A DNA stretch of 64,000 nucleotides from Bacteroidales bacterium. Its GTDB lineage: Bacteria; Bacteroidota; Bacteroidia; Bacteroidales; UBA12077. The first letter of the stretch is position 1. Each line of letters opens with the position of its first letter. Below the pieces are notes generated by a model. That model was not told the DNA's origin, ran no database searches, and worked only from the letters and a program-made list of their open reading frames with translations. This document shows positions 16,429 through 28,400 of this stretch, piece by piece. Made by a program: the position numbers and the translations under genes. The DNA lies in assembly GCA_016342685.1 (NCBI GenBank), contig JAEINU010000001.1, positions 124,001-188,000 of the forward strand, read 5' to 3'.

Positions 16429-19400
16429 ATGAATATAAATCGATTTAAATTATCGTTCGTAATAGTTATTGTGTTATTTTCTTGTTTGAATAATACTTTT
16501 GCGCAAATTCCAACTTGGAATTGGGCAAATGGTATACATTCTGGTCAAGATGAGGTTGTAACAGGAGTGGAAGTAGATCCTTTTACAGGAGATATTTATA
16601 CTGTTGGATATTGGGAGCAAAATATAAGTGCATTCTTTCCTGCAGGAGTATTTCCAAGTCAAAATTTTTCTTCAACATATGGAAATGAGGATGGATTTGT
16701 TGCCAAATATGATAACACGGGGACATTAATTTGGGCATTTAAAATTGGGAGTACAGAAGATGATAGAGTAAATGCAATTTCAGTTGATCCAACCGGAAAC
16801 ATTTATATTACTGGGTATTTTTCATTAGGAAATAATAGAACGGCTAAGTTTCAAGGAACTAATGCTACTACAGGGAACTTATCTAGTGGAGAGAATGCAT
16901 CAGATTGTTTTGTTGCTAAATACAATTCTAACGGGAACCTTATTTGGGTTCGTCAAGGTAAAAGTACTGGTAACAGGGATGTTTCGGGTGAAGATATTGC
17001 GGCCTCAAATTTAGGCGTTTTTGCAGTTGGTCATTATAATGATGACACCGATTTTGGAGCTTTTACAGTTCCTGATATTGGTAGTTTTAATCAATATTTT
17101 CTAGTTAGTTATGACCTCAACGGAAATGAACAATGGGTTTCATATGGTACCACAAATAATCACGATTATAATACAAAATCGTATTTCAATAGTGTTGAAA
17201 CGGATGGAACAGATGTTTTTATTACTGGAAATTTTAAGGGGCCAACCTTTAAATTGTACGACAATACAAATACTTTAGTGGACACTAAGGTAAATTCAAA
17301 TGATGGAAGAGCAGAGATCGTTTTGATTTCTTTTTCCGTTGGAGGCAATTTTAATTGGATGCAAAGTATTGGAGGAAACAATCACGATCAGGATCATGGA
17401 ATTACTTTAGACTCTGATAGCATTTATATAACAGGAGGTATTGAAAATAATGCATTTTTTCCAGGATACGCAAATAACCCTGTAACATCAAGTGGAAATA
17501 TGGATGTATTTCTTTCTTCTCATTCAAAAATCGATGGGCTTACAGGTTGGGTTCGATCAATTACTTGCGATGATGGTGGAGATGAAATGGGAATGGATTT
17601 AACATTGGATGGATATTCTAATATATTACTTGCCGGATATTATAAAAACGCTTTAAATTTCCCTGGAAACATTATTTCGTCTGAGGGTGGTATTGATGGA
17701 TTTATTGCTTCTTACACATCAAATGGAACATTTTATTGGGCTAAAACAATTGGTAGTAATGGCGACGATGTAGCTTATGGTGTTATTTCTAATTCTACAG
17801 ATTTTGCTTATGTAGGTGGGTTTTACGAAAATGCTGTTGATTTGGATGGTAATCTTATGGCAGATAATGGAAGAGATAATATGTTTCTTGCTCAAATTGC
17901 GCCTTGTAAGAATGCTACTGGTGGTGTGGCTAATACTCTAGATTCAGATTTATGTAAGGGAGAAAGTACAACAATTACACTTGTTGGTTCCGATGGAACA
18001 ATTCAGTGGCAATCATCTCCAAATGGAGTTGATGTTTGGACTAATCTTGTTGGAGAAACAGCAATTAGTTTTACGGTATCACCAACATCAAGCACCGATT
18101 ATAGAGCAGTTCTAACTCCATTGTCATGCGATCCAGATACATCAACGGTATTAACAATAAACATTGATCCTTTACCTACAGCTACGATATCGGGCGATGC
18201 TACTATTTGCGAAAGTAGTACAACACCTATTGATGTTGTATTTACAGGAACTGCACCATACGATTTTACATATAACGATGGAACAACAAATACAAATGTT
18301 GTTGCCAATGCTACAAACAATTACTCAAATAATTTATTTCTTACAGATACTACAACATACACACTTATAACTGTTACCGATGCTAATGGATGTTCAAATA
18401 TAGGAACTGGAAGTGCTACTATAAATGTAATTCCCGAATTAACAATTAATACACAACCGTCAAGTGTAAGTACTTGTCCAGGTTCAAATGTTAGCTTTAG
18501 TGTACTTGCCATTGGTTCGGATTTAACCTATAAGTGGAAAAAGGATGGCATTGATATAATTGGTGAAACCAACCCAATTTTACTTTTAAATACTGTAGCT
18601 GCCGCAGATATAGCTTCTTATACGTGCGTTGTTTCAAGTTCTTGCGGTGGACCAATAACAACAAATAATGCTGATCTCACCTTATATACAGCAACCAATA
18701 TTACATCCAATCCTATTGATGCACATTTATGTACTGGTCAAGTTCTTAATTTGTCGGTTTCTGCAACAGGATCAAATCGAACATATCAATGGCGAAAAGA
18801 TGGAACCGATATTTTTGGTGAAACAATGAATGTTTTAACAATAGCTTCGGTAACCACAGGCGATGTTGGATTGTACACTTGTTTAGTAACAGGGAGTTGT
18901 AATGATTTAGAAAGCAATCCTGCTACTGTTCAAATTGATGCACCAATAGGAATAACGACACAACCAGTTAGTAAACAAGCGTGCCCTGGATCAAATATTA
19001 GTTTTACAGTTGCTGCTACCGGAACAAATTTATCTTATCAATGGCAAAAAAGTGGGATTGATATTTTTGGCGAAACAAGTCAAAGCTTAATATTAAATAA
19101 TGTTGTGTTGGGCGATGAAGGAAATTATAGATGCATAATAAGTAGTGCATGTGGAGCAAACCTAAATACAAATATTGCCAACCTTACAATTTATACAAGC
19201 ACTCAAATTACAGCAGAACCTACTGATGTAACTGAATGTTTAGGCGGAAATGCAAGCTTCGAAGTAACCGCACTAGGTTCAAATCTAATATATCAATGGC
19301 TTAAAGATGGAGTACCATTAGTAGATGGTGTTTCAATAACTGGTGCTACAAGTAGTCAGGTAATTATAAGTGGATTAGTCGTAACCGATGCAGGATCTTA

Positions 19401-22400
19401 TAAATGTCAGGTTTCAGGCTCTTGTGGATTCCTCGAAAGTATTGCTGCAAACTTAATTGTCGATGATGCAATTGCAATTACAACTCAACCAGCTAGTCAG
19501 GTTAATTGCGAGGGTAATAATATTGTATTTTCTGTTGTTGCTTCAGGAAGCAATCTATCTTATCAATGGCAAAAGAATTTAGTAGATATCGTAGGAGAAA
19601 CAAATTCTACTCTTAATATAATTTCAGTAACAAATGCTGATAATGGGAATTATAGATGTATTATTTCAAATTCCTGTGGGCAAACATTAAATAGTGATGA
19701 GGCTTCTTTAAGTATTAACGATGCTACAGTAATTGTCGATCAGCCTTTAGATGCAGTTGAGTGTATTGGAAATACAATTATTTATTCAGTAACAGCAACA
19801 GGATCAAGTTTAAATTATCAATGGTATAAAGATGGAATTGCAATGGCTAATGGAGGCGATATTTCTGGAGTTTTTGCAAAAGATTTAATTATTACTAATT
19901 TAGATTTAACAGATGCAGCAGATTATGATTGCCGTGTAACTGGAGATTGTGGATTTGTTGATAGTGATCCTACGGTTTTAACAATTAATGACAATATTTC
20001 CATAGCAATTCAACCTGCAGATATTCATGCTTGTGTAACCGATAATGTAAGCTTTAGTGTTTTTGCGGTTGGATCAGGTTTAACATATCAATGGCAAAAA
20101 GATTTAGTAAATATTATAGGTGCCACAAACTCGGTTTTAGCCCTTAATAATATTGCTGCTGTTAATGAAGCATCATACAGATGTATCATAACAAATTCCT
20201 GTGGAAGCGTTTTAAATAGTGAGATTGTAGATTTAACTCTATACGAGAATACAGCAATTACTACTCATCCAAATGATGCAACTCAATGCATTGGTCAGAA
20301 TGTGAGTTTTACAGTTGCAGCAACTGGATCAAATTTATTTTATCAATGGAAAAAGGATGGTGCAAATATATTTGATGTAGGTAACCTGTCAGGATTAGCA
20401 ACAAATACATTAAATATTACAGGAATAATTGCTGGCGATAATGGTGTATATACATGCGAAGTTATTGGTAGCTGTGGTATAGTAAATAGTGATCCAGCTA
20501 ATTTAGTTTTAAAAGAGAACACTTTAATAACAACTCAACCTTCAAATCAATCTGTTTGCCCAACTGCAAATGCAGTTTTTAATGTTGTAGTTTCCGGAAC
20601 CAATCTTTTATATCAATGGCAAAAAGATGGTTTTGATATCGTAGGAAAAATAAATTCGGGATTAATAATCAATAATGTTGCAGCAGGAGATGCTGGAGTT
20701 TATAGATGTATTGTTACTGGTGATTGTGGTGCTTCTATAAGTAATGGAGCTTTATTAACAGTCAATACTGATTTGGTAATAACGGGACAACCGAGCAATG
20801 ACGAAGTTTGTGAAAATGAAATGTCTGGATTTAGTGTAATTGCAACAGGAACAGGATTGTCTTATCAGTGGCAATTGAATGGAGTAAATTTAATCGATGG
20901 AGGAAATATTTTAGGTGCAAGTACTGCGAATTTGACCTTAAATCCGGTTTCAATAGTCGATGTTGGAATTTATACCTGTATTGTAACTGGAACATGTGGA
21001 AATCAAACAACAGATCCTGCAACTTTAATTGTTGATGAAGAAACGATCATAACCGTTCAGCCACAAAATAAAACTGCATGTCCGAACGATAATATTTCGT
21101 TTAGCGTTACGGCGACAGGAACAAATCTTTTATATCAATGGCAAAAAGATGGTTTTGATATTTTGGGAGAAACGAATTCATCAATTATATTAAACAATAT
21201 AGCAGCAGCAGATGCAGCAGTATATCGTTGTGTAATCTCAGGTGATTGTAATGATTTAACTTCAAATGGAGCATCTCTAACAATTAATTCAGATGTAGCC
21301 ATAACATCACAACCTTCGGATAAGGAAGTCTGTGAGAATGATGTTGTTGGTTTTAATATTTCGGCTATAGGAACAGGAATAGCTTATCAGTGGAAACACA
21401 ATGGAATTGATTTAGTCGATGTTGGAAATATTTCTGGAGCAAATACAATTAATTTAGTAGTTGATCCTGTAGCTATAGCCGATGCTGGAGCTTATACATG
21501 TGAAGTAACAGGAACTTGTAGCAGTGTAAATAGTGATGCTGTTAGCTTAATTGTCGATAAAAATGTTGTTGTAACTACACATCCTCAAAATAAAATAGCA
21601 TGTCCAACCGAAGATGTAACATTTAGTGTTGTAGCTACAGGAACAAATCTTACGTATCAATGGCAAAAGAACAGTTCTGATATTGTAGGAGAAACAAATT
21701 CAGGATTATTACTTTCAAATATTATAGCACTTGATGCTGGAGTTTATAGATGTGTTATTACTGGTGATTGTGGAGTTGAAAATTCGAATGGTGGAACATT
21801 AACAGTTAATGCGGATGCTGCTATTACGACTCAAGCAATAGACGAAAAAGTCTGTGAAGGACAAAGCGCGGGTTTCGTGCTTACTACAATTGGAACAGGG
21901 CTTAATTATCAATGGAAACAAAATGGAGTAAACTTAAGCGATAATGCAATAATAAATGGAGTAAATACTAATAGTCTAAGTCTCGACCCTGTTGCCTTAT
22001 CAGATGCAGGAATATATACCTGTGAAATTATTGGAACTTGTAATAATGTAAATAGTACTCCTGTTAATTTAGTTGTTGATGAAAACATTATTATAGTTGG
22101 TCATCCTGTCAATATAACAGCATGCACAACCGAAAATGTTACGTTTAGTGTATTGGCTACCGGAACAAATTTGTCTTATCAATGGCAAATAAATGGGGGT
22201 GATATTATTGGAGAAACCAATGCAGGATTAAATCTTTTAGCAGTTACGAATGCTGATGAAGGAACTTACAGATGTGTTATTACTGGTGATTGCGGAACAA
22301 GTATTTCAAATGGAGCTTCCTTAATTGTCGATGAAAAAGTAACAATAACAAGCCAACCTAATCCAGTTGTAAATATCTGCGAAAACCATAATCTTAATTT

Positions 22401-25400
22401 AAATATAGTTGCAACTGGAACAACCTTAACTTATCAATGGCAAAAGAATGGCATTGATCTTATTAATGCTGGAAATGTAAGTGGTGTTACAAGCGATAAT
22501 TTAGTAATAAATAATATAGCAGAAAGCGACGATGGAATCTATACTTGTATTGTGACAGGAACTTGCGCAAGCGTAACAAGTAATCTTTCCGATGTAACTG
22601 TAAATCCAACAACAATTGTTACACAACATCCAGTTGAGTTTATAGTTGTAGATGGTGGAAACGCAAGCTTTTCTATAGTAGCCGAAGGAGATAATTTAAC
22701 ATATAAATGGCAAAAAGATGGTGTAGATATAGTTGACGGCGGAGTTGTTTCAGGTTCTTCAACTACTATTCTTACGCTTACTGGTGTTGCTGAATCCGAC
22801 GAAGGAGCTTATAGGTGCGTTGTTACCGGAACTTGTAATATAAGCAATAGTAACCCTGCGAATTTAATCGTAAATCCTACTTCAAATATAACAACTCAAC
22901 CTATTGATATTGTGAGATGTGTGGGCGAAACTGCTAACTTTTCTGTTATTGCCTCAGGTGGAGGTTTAACATACCAATGGAAATTGGATGGAACGGATTT
23001 AGTAGATGATGCAAATATTACTGGAAGTACAACAGCTAACTTATCAATAAATTCTGTTAGTTTATCTGATGCAGGTGCATACACTTGTATCGTGAATGCT
23101 GAAAGCAGCAGTCCTGCAATTCTTACTGTAAATGAAATTACAATAATTAATACGCAGCCGGAAGCAAAAAATCGATGCGAAGGAGATAATGTCGTGCTTA
23201 GCGTAAATGCATCTGGAAGCACTTTATCTTACGAATGGCAAAAGGATGGAGTAAATTTGATTGATGTTGGAACATTGTCTGGAGCTACAACTGCAACCTT
23301 ATCGATATCAGCAACTGTTCTTGCCGATGCAGGAAATTACAGATGTATTGTAACAGGAACTTGTGGAACTGCAAATTCAAATCCAGCCGCTTTAACAGTT
23401 TACCAGAATACATTAATAACTAGTCAACCAGTTGGAAATACAATTTGCGAAAATGAATCGCATACATTCTCTGTTGTTTCCAAAGGTGACAACTTAACTT
23501 ATATTTGGAAAAAGGATGGAGTTGTTCTAGTCGATGGAGGTAATATTTTAGGTGCTACAACAAATAATTTAGTTGTAAGTAATACAGCCTTGGCTGATGC
23601 TGGTTCTTATACCTGTTCTGTTTCAGGTGAGTGTGGGTCAGAGAATAGCATAATTGCTCAGTTATTTGTAGAGCCAATTACAATAATTACATTACAGCCA
23701 ATAGATGTTTCGGCATGCGATGGCGACAATATTAGTTTTTCTGTTCTGGCAAATGGTGCAGGATTAAATTACCAATGGCAAAAAGATGGAGCAAATTTAG
23801 TCGATGGAGCTTCCATTACAGGATCATTAACTCCAAACTTAAATATAACAGGTGTCGTGGCGTTAGATGCAGGTTCTTATGTTTGCATTATCTCAGGAAA
23901 CTGCGGAACACAAAATAGCGATCCTGCAGAATTAACAGCTTTTGAAAATACTCAAATAACAACACAACCAACTGGAAGTAATCTATGTGAAGGAGCAACA
24001 GTAACATTATCAGTTGTTGCTACGGGAGGAAATTTAACTTATCAATGGCAAAAAGATGGAGTTAATATAATAGATGCTGGAAATGTTTCTGGAGCAACAA
24101 CTGCTAACATAAACATTGCAAATGCATTATTAGTAGATGCAGGTACTTATTCTTTTATTGTATCTGGCGATTGTGGAACTGAGAATAGTAATCTGGCATT
24201 AATAAATGTACGACCTACAACTGTAATTACATCGCAACCAATCGACAAAACAGCTTGCGATGGAGACAATATTAGCTTTAATGTAATAGCCGATGGCGAT
24301 GCTTTAACATATCAATGGCAAAAAGATGGTGTAAATATATTTGACGGAGGAATCATTTCTGGATCGGGTACATCATTGCTTTCATTATCTGGAATTTCAG
24401 TAGTTGATGCAGGCTCATATCGATGCATTGTAACTGGATCTTGTGGAACCAATAATAGTAATCCAGCAATTTTAACTGCTTACAAAAATACAATTATAAC
24501 AACACAACCTCTTGGAGGCACTATATGTGAAAATAGTTCAATTACATTAAGTACTATTGCAACTGGCGATAATTTGACATATCAGTGGAAAAAAGGAGCT
24601 TCTTTATTAAATGACATTGGGAATATTACAGGTTCAAATACAGCAAATATTAACATTAATAATGCTGATGTAAGCGATGCAGGAACTTATTCTTGCGAGG
24701 TTTCAGGGAGTTGCGGAATTGAAAATAGTTCTTTGGCAAGTGTTATTGTAGAAAAACAAACCCAAATAATTTCACAACCTACTAATGCAGGAGCTTGTGA
24801 AGGGGGTAATGTTAGTTTCTCTGTTTTAGCGGATGGTGTAAATTTAACTTATCAATGGCAAAAAGATGGAGCTAATCTGGTAAATGGAGCAAATATCACA
24901 GGAGTTAATACCTCGTTATTGCAAATTACAGGAATTCTTGCTACGGATGCAGGTTCTTACAGATGTGTGGTAAATGGAAATTGCGGATTTAAAAATTCAG
25001 ATCCAGCACTTTTAAGCGCATATAACAATACAGCAATTACAACTCAACCTGCCGATATAACAATTTGTGAATCTGAGCAAATTTCATTTACGCTTGTTAG
25101 TTCTGGTGATAATCTAATATATCAATGGAAAAAGAATGGTGTTGATATTTCAGATGTAGGAAATATTTCTGGCTCTGAAACATCTAATTTAATAATAAAT
25201 AATGCTTCCATTAGTGATGCTGGAATTTATACCTGTTTAGTTACAGGCTCTTGTGGAAACGAGAATAGTACTCCGGTTACAGCAATTGTTAATTCAAATA
25301 CGATTATCACAACTCAACCTCAAAGTAAAGTAACTTGTGAGAACGATGTTGTTTCTTTTAGTGTAGAAGCAACGGGAGAATCAATAACATACCAATGGCA

Positions 25401-28400
25401 AAAAGATGGGGCTGATATATTTGATGGTGGAAATATTTTTGGCTCAACATCATCAATATTAACATTAAATAACCTAATTGCTGGTGATGCAGGAACATAT
25501 CGTTGTGTAGTAACTGGGGCTTGTTCTATTGCCAATAGCGATGCCGCCGATTTAACAGTAAATGTTTATCCTTCTGCTGCAGGAGCAGTAATAGGATCTG
25601 CAAATGTTTGTCAAGGTAGTAGTAATATTACATATGAAGTTGGAGCAATAGCAAATACCGATTATTATATATGGAGTGTCCCCGTTGGAGTAACAATATT
25701 ATCAGGAGATAGCACTCGGGTTATCGAAGTTGAGTTTAGCAATAACGAACTTGGTGGAAATATAACCGTTCAAGGTTTAAATAATTGTGGTTTAGGTATA
25801 GTATCGCCTGCGTTTAATGTCACTGCGAATCCTATTCCAGTTGCAAATGCAGGAGCAGATCAGATCATCTGTATCGACACAACTTATTTGGCTGCTGCAC
25901 ATCCAGGTACCGCAACTGGTTTATGGTCTGTAAAAGATGGACCAGCTTGGGTTCAGAATGTTAATCTAAACAGTTCTTATATATCTAATTTAAGAGAAGG
26001 AACGAACACGCTTATTTGGACCGTTGAGAAAAACTCATGTTCGTCATCTGATACAATGCTTATAATAAATAATCATGTGAATGTTGACGCAGGAACTGAT
26101 GTTACTATTTGTTCAGATGTTATTCTACTTGAAGGAAGTACTGTACCATCTGGTGCAACGGGTAGTTGGTCGGTTTTAACGGGAAATGCCAGTTTTGGCG
26201 ACGGAAATGATCCTATTACTGCAGTTAGCGACTTTGCTACAGATATCAACATTTTAAAGTGGTCAATTGCTAAGGGTGGTTGTGCTTCTTATGATACGGT
26301 CATAATTGATAATCAACGACCAACTCAGGCTTATGCTGGAATAGATCAGCTTTTATGTAAAGATAGCACTGTTCTTGGGGCTAATAACCCGGTTGTGGGA
26401 ACAGGAGAATGGACGGTTATTACCGGAGCAGCAACTTTTACAAATCCAACAAGTCCAAATACTAACGTTACAAATCTAAGTCAAGGCGATAATATATTAA
26501 GATGGACCATTTCAAATGGAATTTGTAATACCATCGATGAGGTTACTATAAGTAATAATATTTTGGCTGTAAATGCTGGAGTCGATCAAGTTTTATGCGA
26601 TAGAACAACTAATTTAGATGCAATTGCTCCAATAACCGGAGTTGGTAACTGGTCAGTAATAGCTGGTTCTGCGGCATTTGTAAATAATAATCTAAACAAT
26701 ACTACTGTTACAGGATTAATGCAAGGAGAAAATATCCTAGCTTGGAATATCAATAATAATGGCTGTATAAGTGTTGACAGTGTTTCTATCACTAATGACT
26801 CTCCTACAGAAGCTGATGCTGGGGTAGACCAGACATTAGCTGCTGATTTTACAACCTTACAAGCAAATATTCCAACAATTGGTAATGGATCATGGTCATT
26901 AATTAGTGGTTCTGCTGTTATTGTTGATCCGTTGCTTTATAATACGAATGTAACAGGATTGGCTTTAGGAGATAATATTTTTAGATGGACCGTCACAAAT
27001 AACTCATGTACTTTATATGATGATGTGGTTATAACTAATTTTATGTCGGTAGCAACAGATGCAGGAGCAGATCAATCGGTATGCTCTGATGAAACCGACT
27101 TAGATGGTAATGAACCTATTTTTGGTTTTGGCGAGTGGTCTGTAATTCAGGGTTCCGCAACATTCTTTGATAACGCCGATCCAAAAACAGCAGTTAGTGG
27201 ATTGGCAAAAGGCGATAATATTTTACGATGGTCTGTTTGGGAAAATGGATGGACATCCGATGATGTAGTTGTAACAAATGATTCACCAACCACAGCAAAC
27301 GCAGGAATAGATCAAACCTTATGTTCCGATAGTACTTTATTAGCCGGTAATAATCCGATTGTCGGTTCTGGTTTATGGACGGTAATTAGTGGAGCAGGTA
27401 CTTTTGAAAATGATACATTGTATAATACAAAAGTCAATAATTTGGCAAAAGGCGAAAACATCTTTAAATGGTCACTCTCCAATAAATCATGTAGCTCGAC
27501 GGATTTGGTTACAATAATAAACGATTTACCTACAGCTGCTGATGCAGGAATCGATCAGATTTCATGTTTAAATACGATTGCCTTAAATCCTAATACTCCT
27601 TCAGTAGGAGCTGGTGAGTGGAGTGTTTTAAGTGGATCAGCTAATTTTAGTGGGAATACAGCATATAATTTAGCGAAAGATGATAATATTTTAAGGTGGA
27701 CAATTGTAAATAATGCATGTAGTTCGTACAACGATGTTACAATTACAAATAATGAACCTTCAGATGCAAATGCAGGAGCGGATAAGATAATTTGTTATGA
27801 TTCGATTGCGTTGGCTGCTAATATTCCTTTAGTTGGAAATGGAGTTTGGACAGTTCAGAGTGGATCTGCCACAATTGCAGCGATGAATGATCCTACATCG
27901 AAAGTAACTAATCTAAGTCAAGGTCTTAATATATTTAGATGGACTATTACCTATAATACATGTACAAAATTTGATGAGGTTACTATTCATAATGCTTTAG
28001 TAGAAGCTACTACAGGAGTCGATCAGGATATTTGCAGTGAATCTACTGTTTTAGAAGCAAACAACCCGGGAGCTGGAAGTGGAGCTTGGTCTGTGCTTGG
28101 TGGCTCGGGAGCTGCTGTATTCGAAGATATAAATCAACCAGATACAAGAGTTAGCGGTTTAGATCAAGGTGGAAATATTTTACGATGGACAATTACAAAT
28201 GAGATTTGTATTTCTTATTCTGATGTGGTTATTACAAATAGCCTTCCAACAGATGCATTTGCTGGTCCGGATCAAGAACTTTGCGACGATAATTCGATTC
28301 TTCAGGCAAATACACCAATTGTTGGTATTGGCGAATGGTCTATATTAAGCGGTTCGGCAAACCTAGTTGATCCAAATAACGCTTCAAGTTTAATTAATAA

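Noticed and set aside
22896-23222. 108-codon open frame on the minus strand inside the giant gene
   Set aside because: It mirrors the repeat-coding frame of the giant protein and has no start signal or family resemblance; similar antisense frames occur along the whole array.
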